The notes: generated by a model from the sequence alone, not told the origin. 64,000 nucleotides of DNA from Sphingobacterium bovistauri (GCF_020295405.1 NZ_JADEYP010000005.1:1-64000); one strand, 5' to 3'; numbered from the stretch's first letter, positions 44,570 through 54,311 are shown. Translations and numbers: made by a program.

Positions 44570-46618
44570 ATGAGGAATTTTTTTACAGTTCGTAGAAGGA
44601 AATGGTTGGTCATTATTGGAGCTAGTTTACTAATAATTATAGGGATTGGATTTGCCGTAGGAATGTCCAAGCGACAGGGCTATTTGGATAGGGCTATTGC
44701 TAGTGTTAAAAATAAGCTAAAGAGAGATTCGGATGTGAATTTCTCTGTTGATAAGTGTTATTTTAAGGGATTAACAACAATAGAATTCGAAAATCTTCTG
44801 GTGGTACCAGAGGGCAGGGATACATTGGCTTCAATGGATAGACTGTCTGTTTCTGTTCGTTTATTTCCTTTATTATTTGGAGATGTAGAAGTAGGGGATA
44901 TTGGTGTTACAAATGGTGCGCTGTCTTTCGTGAAGTCAGATAGCTCCAGTAACTATGATTTTTTATTCAAAAAGAAAAAATCAAATTCGCCTGAGCCTAA
45001 TACATCTTCAAAGGGATTTGCTGATTTAGCTGAAAGGTTGAGTAATCAGTTTTTTGCATTAGTTCCGGATGATTTGGATCTTACAAATTTTGCTGTTTCA
45101 TATAAGGACGAAAAGATAGCACAGCGTATTCATATCCCTGAGGCAAAGATGCGTTCTGGCGATTTTAAGTCGTCTGTACTACTCAATGATCATGAGGCAG
45201 AATGGGTGTTGGAGGGTGAGGTCAATAGAGCAAATAAACGAATGCGTATAGAGGTTTCATCCAAAGATAAAGATGTAGAACTACCTTTTTTACGTAGTAA
45301 ATATGGGCTGAGTGTGAGTTTTGATAAGCTGATATTTGACCTTAAAGATGTAAAAAAGATAAAGAAAGAATTGTTAGAAGTAGATGGAGTGTTTGCTTAC
45401 GAAAATCTGCAGATTAATCATCGCAGGTTATCAGATTCTACTATTGTTCTGACCCAAGCTGAAATGCATGGGGGAATCCAAATAGCGGATAATTATTTTG
45501 CATTGAAGGATAATTCTACAATTCGAGTTAAGGACTTCTCCATATCACCAAATATAAAATGTACGTTAAAGCCTTCCAAAAGGATTGATCTAGCTATACA
45601 CACAGGTATGTTTCAAGCGCAAGATTTTTTTGACGCTTTACCAAAGGGGTTGTTTCAGAATGTTGAAGGTGTCAAAGTTGAAGGGAGTATTGCTTATGAT
45701 TTGGACTTTTCTATAGATCTTGATAATCCGGATGACCTTGTCTTTGCGTCTAAGATTGATGATGAGGATTTGAAAGTTATCTCCTGGGGTGGTGCTAATA
45801 TTGACTCATTGAATACATCGTTTGTATATGATGCCTATAATGATACCATCTTAGCCAAACAATTTGTTGTCGGGCCAGAGAATCCTAATTTTAGGAGGCT
45901 GGACCAAATCCCTTACGTGTTAAAAACTACAGTTCGAAATACAGAAGATCCTTTTTTTTATCAGCATAATGGTTTTGAAGAAGAAGCGTTTAAATTGTCT
46001 ATAGCTACGAATGTGAAAGAGAAAAAATTTAAACGGGGTGCGAGTACAATCTCTATGCAATTGGTTAAAAATGTTTTTCTGAATCGTAAAAAAACTATGA
46101 ATCGCAAGTTCGAAGAAATTCTTCTTGTGTGGTTAATGGAAGCTTCTGGTCGAGTGAGTAAGGATAGACTTTTTGAAATATATTTGAATGTAATCGAATG
46201 GGGACGTAATGTATATGGTATTACTGAGGCTGCTGAATATTATTTTAAAAAGAAGCCAGAAGAATTAAATTTAGGGGAGAGCTTATTTCTTTCTAGTATT
46301 ATTCCGAGACCCAAAACAGGTATAACATCATTTGAGCATACTGGACATTTAAAAGGTTGGGTTCAGCGCCATTTTAATACGTATGGCTCGATTATGAATA
46401 AAATGGGTGAGTTAAAAGAGGTGTCTGTACCTGAGAATTACGGTTTTTATCAAGTCGTTCTACAGCCTTCGTTGCGTCCCAAAGCACCTATTGCTCGGGA
46501 TTCTACATTTGACATTTTTGGAGAGCACGAGTTGATTATTCAAGAGATAGAAGCGGAAGAAAAGGCACGTAAATCTATTTTGGACAAATTAATTGGAGGA
46601 AAAGATGAAAATAATTGA
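44570..46618 (+). CDS. AsmA-like domain fused to a GT51 peptidoglycan glycosyltransferase
   Basis: 682 residues. One membrane helix (about 12-31, VIIGASLLIIIGIGFAVGM) anchors the protein. Residues 35-440 resemble the periplasmic repeats of AsmA-family proteins (SMDRLSVSVRLFPLLFGDVEVGDI, then a NYDFLF motif). From about 455 the GT51 domain is clear: TEDPFFYQHNGFE with the catalytic Glu, RGASTISMQLVKNVF, RKFEEILLVWLME, and FEIYLNVIEWGRNVYGITEAAEYYF. It lacks a transpeptidase domain, as in MtgA. It should polymerise lipid II glycan. The gene overlaps hpt by 14 bases. Confidence 0.85.
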   Translation: MRNFFTVRRRKWLVIIGASLLIIIGIGFAVGMSKRQGYLDRAIASVKNKLKRDSDVNFSVDKCYFKGLTTIEFENLLVVPEGRDTLASMDRLSVSVRLFPLLFGDVEVGDIGVTNGALSFVKSDSSSNYDFLFKKKKSNSPEPNTSSKGFADLAERLSNQFFALVPDDLDLTNFAVSYKDEKIAQRIHIPEAKMRSGDFKSSVLLNDHEAEWVLEGEVNRANKRMRIEVSSKDKDVELPFLRSKYGLSVSFDKLIFDLKDVKKIKKELLEVDGVFAYENLQINHRRLSDSTIVLTQAEMHGGIQIADNYFALKDNSTIRVKDFSISPNIKCTLKPSKRIDLAIHTGMFQAQDFFDALPKGLFQNVEGVKVEGSIAYDLDFSIDLDNPDDLVFASKIDDEDLKVISWGGANIDSLNTSFVYDAYNDTILAKQFVVGPENPNFRRLDQIPYVLKTTVRNTEDPFFYQHNGFEEEAFKLSIATNVKEKKFKRGASTISMQLVKNVFLNRKKTMNRKFEEILLVWLMEASGRVSKDRLFEIYLNVIEWGRNVYGITEAAEYYFKKKPEELNLGESLFLSSIIPRPKTGITSFEHTGHLKGWVQRHFNTYGSIMNKMGELKEVSVPENYGFYQVVLQPSLRPKAPIARDSTFDIFGEHELIIQEIEAEEKARKSILDKLIGGKDENN

Positions 46619-47150
46619 AATTGATGAATTGAGGTTTGAACCTTTCATCAGTTATGAGCAGATAAAAAAAAGAATTCGTCTTATTGCTATAGATATCAAT
46701 TTAAAATATGAAGACAGAAATCCTGTTTTTGTTGGTGTCCTAAATGGCTGCTTTATGTTTATGGCAGATCTGATGAAAGAAATAAATATTGATTGTGAAA
46801 TGAGTTTTGTGAAGTTAGCCTCGTATCATGGGACTGCTCAAGGTCATATTTCACAATTGATAGGTATAGGGGTTGATCTTACAGATAGAGAAGTTATCAT
46901 TGTCGAAGACGTCATAGATACAGGGAATTCATTAAAACATACTATTGTAGCATTGCAGCAGGAAGGTGCTAAACATATTTCTGTTTGTTCCCTTCTGATG
47001 AAGCCATCATGCTTGCAATATGATTTTGATAATATTGAGTATGTAGGATTTGAGATTGACAAGGAGTTTGTGGTGGGGTATGGATTAGATTATAATGGTC
47101 ACTTCCGGAATTTAAAAGATATATACAAAGAAGTGACTTTAGGAGATTAA
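46605..47150 (+). CDS. hpt: hypoxanthine (guanine) phosphoribosyltransferase
   Basis: 181 residues from the ATG at 46605, preceded by GGAGG at 46596-46600 inside the previous gene; this strong ribosome site favours it over the ATG at 46593. FVGVLNGCFMFMADLMKEI, LASYHGTAQG and the PRPP-binding VIIVEDVIDTGNSL are family signatures, and DKEFVVGYGLDYNGHFRNL is the C-terminal loop. It salvages hypoxanthine and guanine. Confidence 0.93.
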   Translation: MKIIEIDELRFEPFISYEQIKKRIRLIAIDINLKYEDRNPVFVGVLNGCFMFMADLMKEINIDCEMSFVKLASYHGTAQGHISQLIGIGVDLTDREVIIVEDVIDTGNSLKHTIVALQQEGAKHISVCSLLMKPSCLQYDFDNIEYVGFEIDKEFVVGYGLDYNGHFRNLKDIYKEVTLGD

Positions 47151-47713
47151 TTCCTAAAGTCACAACTCAATAAGTGGTCATTGACCATTCCGACAGCCTG
47201 CATATATGCGTAACATATCGTACTGCCAAAAAACTTCATACCTCTCTTTTTTAGATCTTTCGCAATAGCCTTGGATTCCTCCGTCTCTGCCGTTACATTT
47301 TTCATTGATTGTACGCTATTTTCTTTACGTTGTTGATTCGGTAAAAAATTATACAGATAGTTGTAGAATGATCCGAATTCTTTTTGAATTTCTATAAAAA
47401 TTTGTGCGTTTCTTACGGTAGCACTTATTTTTCCACGATGTCTTATTATTGCTGGATCTAGTACTATTCGTTCTATATCTTCTTCAGTGAATGCAGCTAC
47501 TTTTTTAACATCAAAATTTGCGAATAATTTACGGTAGCCTTCTCTTCGCTTTAGGATGGTGAACCAGCTTAGCCCAGCTTGAGCGGACTCTAATACCAAG
47601 AATTCAAATAATGTTTTATCATCTTTTACTTGTTTACCCCATTCTTGATCATGGTAGGCAACATAAAGTGGGTCATTTCCACACCATGGACATCGATTTA
47701 TAGTACTTGTCAT
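47147..47713 (-). CDS. tag: DNA-3-methyladenine glycosylase I
   Basis: 188 residues. RCPWCGNDPLYVAYHDQEWG supplies the N-terminal zinc Cys and His, and VNDHLLSCD near the C-terminus gives the H-x3-C pair, so the Tag zinc site is complete. LESAQAGLSWFTILKRREGY is the helix-hairpin-helix glycosylase core. It excises 3-methyladenine. Its stop overlaps the hpt stop by four bases in convergent arrangement. Confidence 0.94.
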   Translation of the reverse strand: MTSTINRCPWCGNDPLYVAYHDQEWGKQVKDDKTLFEFLVLESAQAGLSWFTILKRREGYRKLFANFDVKKVAAFTEEDIERIVLDPAIIRHRGKISATVRNAQIFIEIQKEFGSFYNYLYNFLPNQQRKENSVQSMKNVTAETEESKAIAKDLKKRGMKFFGSTICYAYMQAVGMVNDHLLSCDFRN

Positions 47714-47742
47714 ATAGTATTTAAAATTTTGGTGTAAAATCC

Positions 47743-47750
47743 TACCTTTG
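47743..47750 (+). promoter_or_regulatory. -7 promoter element of the DUF4271 gene
   Basis: TACCTTTG matches TAnnTTTG and ends 8 bases before the ATG, which predicts a leaderless or almost leaderless transcript. Confidence 0.5.
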
Positions 47751-47757
47751 GCATTGT

Positions 47758-48744
47758 ATGGTAGGAAGAATACTTTTAGAGCAAATTATAAAAAATAAAC
47801 AATATATCTTATTGATTTGTTCGCTTCTGTATTTATTACCTATCAAAGCTTTTCAGTCAGACACTATTCGAGATATATCAGGGTCATTAGTTTCTAATTC
47901 GCATATTGATTCAGTTATGCCGTCTGATGCAAATGCGACATCATTTAATTATATCTTTATAGATACTACTGTGCATGCGCAACAGAATGTCTTGCAAGAT
48001 AGTTTGCTGTCTCTCATAGAAATTGAATATACCGATTTATCAGCTTGGTTCAATAAAATGGATAAGCTGAAGAGGCAAAAATCAGTATCTCCGACAGTAG
48101 ACAAATTTCACAGGCCTGTCTGGTTGGTGGTAGCTTTAGTACTGATTTTAGTAGGGCTTGCTTTAGTACGTATTTTCTTTAGCGTTACTTTTTTGAATGT
48201 TGTTTATGGGTATTTTAATGAAAGGGTGCTGGCGCAGATAAGCAAGGAAGATAATATGCTCACATCTTGGCCTTACATATTTTTATATATCATATTTAGC
48301 TTTTCATTAGGTCTTTTTGTAGTCATATATGTAAGTGCAAAGGAAGATTTACTGTTCATGACGATTAGCAATTTCACTAGGTTATCACTTGTGATAGGTG
48401 GACTATTTGTAGCGAAACTTCTACTCATTCGAATAATTTCGGTAATTTTTGAAGCTAAAAGAATGGCTAGAGATTATATCACTGTATTGTACATTGTTTA
48501 TTTCAATACGATGTTAATCCTCATCCCAATATTAATTTTAGCTATATTTTTACCATTTTATTATTTAGATTATTTAGCAGTTATATTGGGCATAGGTGTA
48601 CTTTTGATCTTTTCTTATCGAATATTACGTACAGCTTTAAGTTTATTAGGTCATCTAAAGTTTTCAATCTTTTATTTAATTCTTTATCTTTGTGCCTTAG
48701 AAATAGCACCGATTTTGATATTAGTGAAATCACTAAACAATTAA
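47758..48744 (+). CDS. DUF4271 integral membrane protein
   Basis: 328 residues. The N-terminal 115 residues are soluble and probably periplasmic after a hydrophobic segment (YILLICSLLYLLPIKAF). The C-terminal two thirds hold about six or seven membrane helices, from PVWLVVALVLILVGLALVRIFF to FYLILYLCALEIAPILILV. This matches the Bacteroidota-specific DUF4271 family of unknown function. Its stop is 10 bases before the hemD-like gene, an arrangement I recall from other Bacteroidota. Confidence 0.75.
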   Translation: MVGRILLEQIIKNKQYILLICSLLYLLPIKAFQSDTIRDISGSLVSNSHIDSVMPSDANATSFNYIFIDTTVHAQQNVLQDSLLSLIEIEYTDLSAWFNKMDKLKRQKSVSPTVDKFHRPVWLVVALVLILVGLALVRIFFSVTFLNVVYGYFNERVLAQISKEDNMLTSWPYIFLYIIFSFSLGLFVVIYVSAKEDLLFMTISNFTRLSLVIGGLFVAKLLLIRIISVIFEAKRMARDYITVLYIVYFNTMLILIPILILAIFLPFYYLDYLAVILGIGVLLIFSYRILRTALSLLGHLKFSIFYLILYLCALEIAPILILVKSLNN

Positions 48745-48754
48745 ATAAATTTTT

Positions 48755-49522
48755 ATGCAGATTGATGTTGCTAGAGCTAAGAAAGTTAAAAGCATCTTAG
48801 TTACGTTACCAAGACCAGAAAATGACAAGTCACCATACTTCGCTTTAGCGGAAAAATACAACTTGAAATTAGATTTTCGTGGTTTTATTCATGTGGAAGG
48901 GGTTCCTGCAAAAGAGATTAGAAAAGAACGAATCAACTTTGCAGAACACACGGCGGTTATTTTTACAAGTAAGAATGCTGTGGATCATTTCTTTAGAGTT
49001 TGTGAAGAAATGCGTTTTGAGGTTTCTGCAGAAATGAAATATTTCTGTATTTCTGAGGCGATTGCACTCTATTTACAAAAATATATACAATACCGTAAGC
49101 GAAAAATATTTTTCGGAAAGCAGACGGCTAAAGATTTGGAAGAGGTTTTGAAGAAGCATAGCAAAGAGAAATTCTTATTCCCATGCTCTGATGTTGCTAA
49201 TGAGGAAACTCAGAAATGGCTGCAAGAGAATGGTTATGATTTTACGCCTGCAGTTTTGTTTAAAACAGTAATTAGTGACATTACAGACTTGAAAGATGTT
49301 TTTTATGACATTATAGTTTTCTTTAGCCCGTCGAGTGTACAATCTTTGTACGAAAACTTTCCTGATTTCATACAGAATAACACGCGTATTGCCGCTTTTG
49401 GCTCTTCTACTCAACAAGTCTTATTGGAAAAAGAATTAATTCTTGATATTCCTGCGCCGACCCCTGTTGCTCCAAGTATGACCATGGCAGTGGAACAATA
49501 CATTAAATTAGTGAATAAATAA
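48755..49522 (+). CDS. hemD: uroporphyrinogen-III synthase family protein
   Basis: 255 residues of the HemD bilobed fold: ILVTLPRPENDKSPYFALAEKY, then AVIFTSKNAVDHFFRV, KYFCISEAIALYLQKY, KFLFPCSDVANEETQKWLQENG, and IVFFSPSSVQSLYENFP followed by IAAFGSSTQQVL. HemD closes the tetrapyrrole ring. No other heme genes are adjacent. It is probably co-transcribed with DUF4271 and ends at a terminator before gldK. Confidence 0.82.
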   Translation: MQIDVARAKKVKSILVTLPRPENDKSPYFALAEKYNLKLDFRGFIHVEGVPAKEIRKERINFAEHTAVIFTSKNAVDHFFRVCEEMRFEVSAEMKYFCISEAIALYLQKYIQYRKRKIFFGKQTAKDLEEVLKKHSKEKFLFPCSDVANEETQKWLQENGYDFTPAVLFKTVISDITDLKDVFYDIIVFFSPSSVQSLYENFPDFIQNNTRIAAFGSSTQQVLLEKELILDIPAPTPVAPSMTMAVEQYIKLVNK

Positions 49523-49551
49523 GTATAACATTTGTTATAAATAAGTAGAAG

Positions 49552-49583
49552 AGGGATGGTATAATATATACCATCCCTTTTTT
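49552..49583 (+). terminator. terminator between hemD and gldK
   Basis: The arms AGGGATGGTATA and TATACCATCCCT are followed by TTTTTT. It separates the hemD unit from the gld operon. Confidence 0.88.
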
Positions 49584-49720
49584 ATTATGATGTAGATAAA
49601 AGTTTAAAGATTTTATAATTAATTTTAATTAAACTTTTATTAAAAGCTTTAATTACATATTTTTATGTGCTTTTCAACGTGCATGTTACATGTTGGACTA
49701 ACCTTTTTTGCTATAAACTT

Positions 49721-51022
49721 ATGATTAACAATCATTTGAGACTTTTAAAACAACTATTCGGACTATTCCTTATTGTATTAATTATTGGCTGTAAGACATC
49801 TACACAAAATGGAGAATTAGTAGGTGTACGATTAGATAAATTAAAAAAAAATAAAACACCCTATGGGATGGTGCTTGTGCCTGGTGGTACATTTATCATG
49901 GGGCAGTCCGATGAAGATATTACGTTTTCCCAAACTGCACAGAATAGACAGGTTACAATTGCGCCATTTTATATTGATGATTCAGAAATATCAAATAGTG
50001 AATATCGTCAATTTGTAAATTGGGTGCGTGACTCGATTCTTATTACTGACTATTTGGGTGATCCAACCTATTTTATCCAAAGTCAAACTCAAAGTGCGAC
50101 TAAACATATCGATTGGGAGAAGCTACGTAGACAATCTCCATGGAAATCAACAGCCCCTGACGTACGAGCAAGAATAGATGCTATGTATTATCAAGGAGAG
50201 GATAAAGTGTTTGGTAAAAATGAACTTGATGTTAGGCTAATAAATTACCATTATGAATGGTATGATTTTGAAAATGCCATTCGCCATAAAAATGATAAGA
50301 CTAAAAAGCGTTCGGATTTTATCTATAGAGAGAAAATAGGTATATATCCAGATACAACGGTTTGGATGTCGGATTTTCATTATGCGGCAAATGAACCATT
50401 GGTCAAAGGATACTTTTCACATCCCTCGTATGAAGATTATCCTGTAGTGGGAATTTCATGGAAGCAAGCCCAAGCTTTTAATAGTTGGAGGACTCAATTG
50501 TACAATAATCAAGCTGTTAAAAGCAAAAAATCGCAACGATTTGATTATCAGCTTCCGACAGAGGCGGAGTGGGAATATGCTGCTAGGGGAGGACGTGTGG
50601 GGAGTCAGTTTCCGTGGGGAGGACCTACTGCTCGTAATGCTCGTGGCTGCTTAATGGCCAACTTTAAACCTGGTCGCGGGAATTACATGGACGATAATTA
50701 TGCATATACTGCTCCTGTTTATTCCTATTTCCCAAATGACTATGGTCTTTATAATATGTCTGGAAATGTGTCTGAATGGACGCAATCGACTTATGATGAA
50801 GCTGGATATTCGTATGTTCATGATATGAATCCAACTTATAGCTATTCAGCAAGAAATGAAGATTCAGAGACGTTGAAGCGTAAAGTTGTCCGTGGTGGAT
50901 CTTGGAAAGATGTTGGGTTTTTCCTTCAAAATGGGACTAGACAATACGAATTTCAAGATACGGCAAAATCATATGTAGGATTTCGGTCTGTAACACGTGT
51001 TGCGGGATCTGTAATGAGATAA
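49721..51022 (+). CDS. gldK: type IX secretion/gliding lipoprotein GldK
   Basis: 433 residues from the ATG at 49721; an ATG 54 bases upstream is rejected because MINNHLRLLKQLFGLFLIVL runs straight into the lipobox IIGC. The fold is that of formylglycine-generating enzymes: GMVLVPGGTFIMG, YPVVGISWKQAQAFNSWR, LPTEAEWEYAARGG, GLYNMSGNVSEWTQS, VVRGGSWKD and YVGFRSV. GldK (PorK) forms the outer-membrane-attached ring with GldN. First gene of the gldKLMN operon. Confidence 0.94.
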   Translation: MINNHLRLLKQLFGLFLIVLIIGCKTSTQNGELVGVRLDKLKKNKTPYGMVLVPGGTFIMGQSDEDITFSQTAQNRQVTIAPFYIDDSEISNSEYRQFVNWVRDSILITDYLGDPTYFIQSQTQSATKHIDWEKLRRQSPWKSTAPDVRARIDAMYYQGEDKVFGKNELDVRLINYHYEWYDFENAIRHKNDKTKKRSDFIYREKIGIYPDTTVWMSDFHYAANEPLVKGYFSHPSYEDYPVVGISWKQAQAFNSWRTQLYNNQAVKSKKSQRFDYQLPTEAEWEYAARGGRVGSQFPWGGPTARNARGCLMANFKPGRGNYMDDNYAYTAPVYSYFPNDYGLYNMSGNVSEWTQSTYDEAGYSYVHDMNPTYSYSARNEDSETLKRKVVRGGSWKDVGFFLQNGTRQYEFQDTAKSYVGFRSVTRVAGSVMR

Positions 51023-51067
51023 ATAATTAACATAAGAAATTAACTAATTAAATAGACTTAAATAGAG

Positions 51068-51715
51068 ATGGCAAAAAAAAGCAAATTTGGTTTTGGCATT
51101 AACACATTGATAAACTGGGGAGCGTCAGTGGTAATTGTTGGATTGATGTTTAAGATACTTCATTTCAAGGGTGGAGAGTGGATGATAGGTATTGGACTTG
51201 CTGTTGAGGCTTTATTATTTTTTATAATGGGCTTCATGGCTTCAGAAAAGGATGTAGATTGGACTCGCGTATACCCAGAATTGGATGAAAATTTTAATGG
51301 CGAATTACCGACGCGTAGTGTTCAGCCTGTTGCAATTTCTCAACCTGTAGCTGTAGGCAATACAGCAGCATTGGATAGATTGTTACAAGATGCAAAAATT
51401 GATGAAAACCTTATCGGTAATTTGGGGGATGGCCTGCGTTCATTCGGTGATAAAGTTGCTTCGATTTCAAAGGTAGCTGATACAGCCGTAGCCACTAACC
51501 AATTTGCAGATAAATTAAATGCAGCTTCTAATGGTGCTTCTCAGTTAAGTAGTGCTTTTGAGCGTGCAGCTGCAGATTTACAAACTTTCAATGAAGCTTC
51601 TGCCGATATGCAACAGTTTAAAGAGCAAGTGTCGACTTTCAATAAGAATTTGTCATCACTAAATGCGGTATATGGCAATATGTTGTCAGCGATGAATATC
51701 AATAATCGTTCATAA
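51068..51715 (+). CDS. gldL: type IX secretion motor protein GldL
   Basis: 215 residues. Two N-terminal helices (about 11-32 INTLINWGASVVIVGLMFKI and 38-56 WMIGIGLAVEALLFFIMGF) include Glu47 in the second helix, equivalent to the buried Glu needed for proton flow in known GldL. The remainder is a cytoplasmic coiled-coil-like tail. With GldM it forms the rotary motor in the inner membrane. It lies 45 bases after gldK. Confidence 0.95.
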   Translation: MAKKSKFGFGINTLINWGASVVIVGLMFKILHFKGGEWMIGIGLAVEALLFFIMGFMASEKDVDWTRVYPELDENFNGELPTRSVQPVAISQPVAVGNTAALDRLLQDAKIDENLIGNLGDGLRSFGDKVASISKVADTAVATNQFADKLNAASNGASQLSSAFERAAADLQTFNEASADMQQFKEQVSTFNKNLSSLNAVYGNMLSAMNINNRS

Positions 51716-51755
51716 TTGTAGTGAAATCTAATTTTTAGTAGAGAAATTACAAGAT

Positions 51756-53279
51756 ATGGCAGGACATAAGGAAACTCCGAGACAACGGATGATTGGAATC
51801 CTTTATTTAGTGTTACTTGGTTTGGTAGCACTCAATGTAAGTGATTCAATTTTAGATGCATTTAAAAATCTGGGTAACAGTTTAAGTACTTCAACTCAAA
51901 ATACACAATCGGGTATTGATAATATGTTTTTGGCTTTCAGGGAAACCAAACTGAAAGAAAACCCTGAAAGAGCCCAACCTATATTGGATAAAGCTGAACA
52001 GGCAAAAGCAGTTATTGCAAAATTAACTAACCAAGTATCGGAATACAATAAATTGTTAGCTTCTGAAGGTGGTGGTATTGACGAAGAAACAGGTGATGTA
52101 AAATTTAGAAGTAGTACAGATATTTCTGCTCGATTGATGATCAACGAGGGGCGTGGAAAGCAATTGCGCGATGCTATTAATTCTACTGCTGCTGAGTTGA
52201 AAAAAATAACCAACAATGAGGTTAATTTTGCACTCGATGCTACAGACCCTGCTCCTCGAGGAGGTGTGAAAAAATCATGGGAGCAGTCAAATTTTGGAGA
52301 TGGTATCCCATTAACGGCAGCAATCACTGCTTTGGAAAAGATTAATGCCGATGCTAAGAATGCTGAATCGGCTGTGGTGAAGCATATCTTTGGAAAGATG
52401 GATCAAGCTGTAGTCAATTTGGATAAATTTGCGGCTGTAGCGGTAGCTCCTACGTCCTATTTGATCGCAGGTCAACCCTACACAGCAAAGGTGTTTTTAA
52501 CAGCATACGATTCAAAATCTAATCCAAAAATTTCCGTTAACGGTTCTTCAATTCCTGTTACAGATGGACAAGGAGCTTATTCTTATACACCGGGTGTGGG
52601 TACACATACTTGGAAGGGTTCGATTTCTGTGCAACAGACAGATGGGACAGTAAAGGTTTATGAAACTGAGCCAATGACATTTCAGGTATCAAAGCCCTCA
52701 GCTGTAGTATCACCTGATGCAATGAATGTAATGTACATTGGAGTGGACAACCCACTTTCTATTTCAGCTCCTGGTGTACCTGTTGAATCATTAAAACTAT
52801 CAGGATCTGGAGTAACATTATCATCGAAAGGCGGTGGAAAATATTCTGCTCGTGTATCTAGTCCTGGTGAGGTGACGCTAAATGTCGCAGCGACAGTAGA
52901 TGGTAAAACTCAGAATCTTGGTGTCTCTAAATTTCGTGTGAAACGTATTCCAAAGCCTACCGCGAAAGTTGGAGGTAAGGATGGCGGTCGTATATCTGCG
53001 GCACAACTTAGGGGGCAGTCTGTTGTATCAGCATCATTAGAAAACTTTGATTTTGATGCTAAATTTCAAGTGACTAAATTTAATATGTATATCTCGAAGC
53101 CAAGAGTAGATCCTATAGGACCTTATTCATCGTCTGGAAACTCATTTAGCGGTCAGATGAAGACAGCTTTATCTGGTATAACATCTGGATCAGTAGTGAT
53201 GATATATGATATAGTGGGTGTTGGGCCAGATGGTATGGCTCAAAATTTAAATGCAATTACTTTTCAAGTAACTAATTAA
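51756..53279 (+). CDS. gldM: type IX secretion motor protein GldM
   Basis: 507 residues. The N-terminus MAGHKETPRQRMIGILYLVL followed by LGLVALNVSDSILDAF is the GldM cytoplasmic stub plus one membrane helix. The periplasmic part comprises a helical D1 domain (to about 215) and Ig-like domains D2-D4 (VAVAPTSYLIAGQPYTAKVF onward). It spans the periplasm and passes motor torque from GldL to GldKN. Length is normal. Confidence 0.95.
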   Translation: MAGHKETPRQRMIGILYLVLLGLVALNVSDSILDAFKNLGNSLSTSTQNTQSGIDNMFLAFRETKLKENPERAQPILDKAEQAKAVIAKLTNQVSEYNKLLASEGGGIDEETGDVKFRSSTDISARLMINEGRGKQLRDAINSTAAELKKITNNEVNFALDATDPAPRGGVKKSWEQSNFGDGIPLTAAITALEKINADAKNAESAVVKHIFGKMDQAVVNLDKFAAVAVAPTSYLIAGQPYTAKVFLTAYDSKSNPKISVNGSSIPVTDGQGAYSYTPGVGTHTWKGSISVQQTDGTVKVYETEPMTFQVSKPSAVVSPDAMNVMYIGVDNPLSISAPGVPVESLKLSGSGVTLSSKGGGKYSARVSSPGEVTLNVAATVDGKTQNLGVSKFRVKRIPKPTAKVGGKDGGRISAAQLRGQSVVSASLENFDFDAKFQVTKFNMYISKPRVDPIGPYSSSGNSFSGQMKTALSGITSGSVVMIYDIVGVGPDGMAQNLNAITFQVTN

Positions 53280-53294
53280 TAGAATTAATATTCT

Positions 53295-54311
53295 ATGAAA
53301 AAGAAAATATTATTTGTGCTGACTGGATTAGGATTCTCACTAGTGTCTCAGGGGCAGGTGGGGAATCTTAATAACAGTACAACACCTGTGCAAGAAAAAG
53401 AGCCTCCAATCGATGGATATGTCATTAAATCGGATGTAGCAAACCGTAAAGTGATACCCTATGCTCCAATTCGGCAAACGGATGTAGCCTTTAGTAAACG
53501 AGTTTGGCGTGAAATTGATTTGCGTGAAAAAATGAATCAAGCTTTTGGCTCACCAAAGGCAAGATTGATGGATATCATTGTGGAAGCAATTAAGAATGGA
53601 GAATTGACAGCCTATGATCCAACATCGACTAAAAATGATCCTAATGGTGACAGTTTCAAAAACATATTACCAATTGATCAAGTGTTAGCTAGATTAGGAG
53701 GAGACAGTGTTTTGGTTGAACAATACAATGAAAATAATGAAGTAGTTGGTTCGCATTACGAGAAACGTGATTGGAGTGGTGAAAGTGTTTTGAAGTTTAG
53801 AATTAAGGAAGACTGGATTTTTGATAAACAACGTTCCGTTTTTGAACCTCGTATTATAGGAATTGCTCCTTTGATTACACCACAGATACCAGGAGTTGAT
53901 GCGTTTTCTGCAACACCTCAGTCGCCTGGGGCAAGTAATGTTGATCCTTTTGATCCATTTGCTGTTCAGGCGTCGGGAGAGGTAACAGAAGCCAACCAGC
54001 CACCTGTAGTGACTCCGGTAAATAGTTTTGGTCCCCAAGTGGATGCCACACCTGCTTTCTGGATATATTTCCCAGAAGCAAGGCATGTGTTGGTTAATAA
54101 AGAGGTCGTTAATAGAAATAGTGACGCAACAGGTTTGAGTTACGATGATGTTTTTATGAAACGACTATTTAGCAGCTATATTATCAAACAGTCAAATCCA
54201 GATGACTTACGTATTAAAGATTATATAACGGATGATATAGATCGGTTGTTAGAATCGGAGCGTATCAAGAAGGCTTTGATGGACTATGAGCAAGATCTAT
54301 GGTCTTATTAA
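53295..54311 (+). CDS. gldN: type IX secretion/gliding protein GldN
   Basis: 338 residues with a signal peptide ending near SQGQ. The conserved part begins KRVWREIDLREKMNQAFG and contains EDWIFDKQRSVFEPRIIGIAPLI and FWIYFPEARHVLVNKEVVNRNSD, both GldN/PorN landmarks. A Pro/Ala/Ser-rich insert at about 200-240 (TPQIPGVDAFSATPQSPG) interrupts the domain. It is last in gldKLMN; no gldO duplicate follows. Confidence 0.94.
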   Translation: MKKKILFVLTGLGFSLVSQGQVGNLNNSTTPVQEKEPPIDGYVIKSDVANRKVIPYAPIRQTDVAFSKRVWREIDLREKMNQAFGSPKARLMDIIVEAIKNGELTAYDPTSTKNDPNGDSFKNILPIDQVLARLGGDSVLVEQYNENNEVVGSHYEKRDWSGESVLKFRIKEDWIFDKQRSVFEPRIIGIAPLITPQIPGVDAFSATPQSPGASNVDPFDPFAVQASGEVTEANQPPVVTPVNSFGPQVDATPAFWIYFPEARHVLVNKEVVNRNSDATGLSYDDVFMKRLFSSYIIKQSNPDDLRIKDYITDDIDRLLESERIKKALMDYEQDLWSY

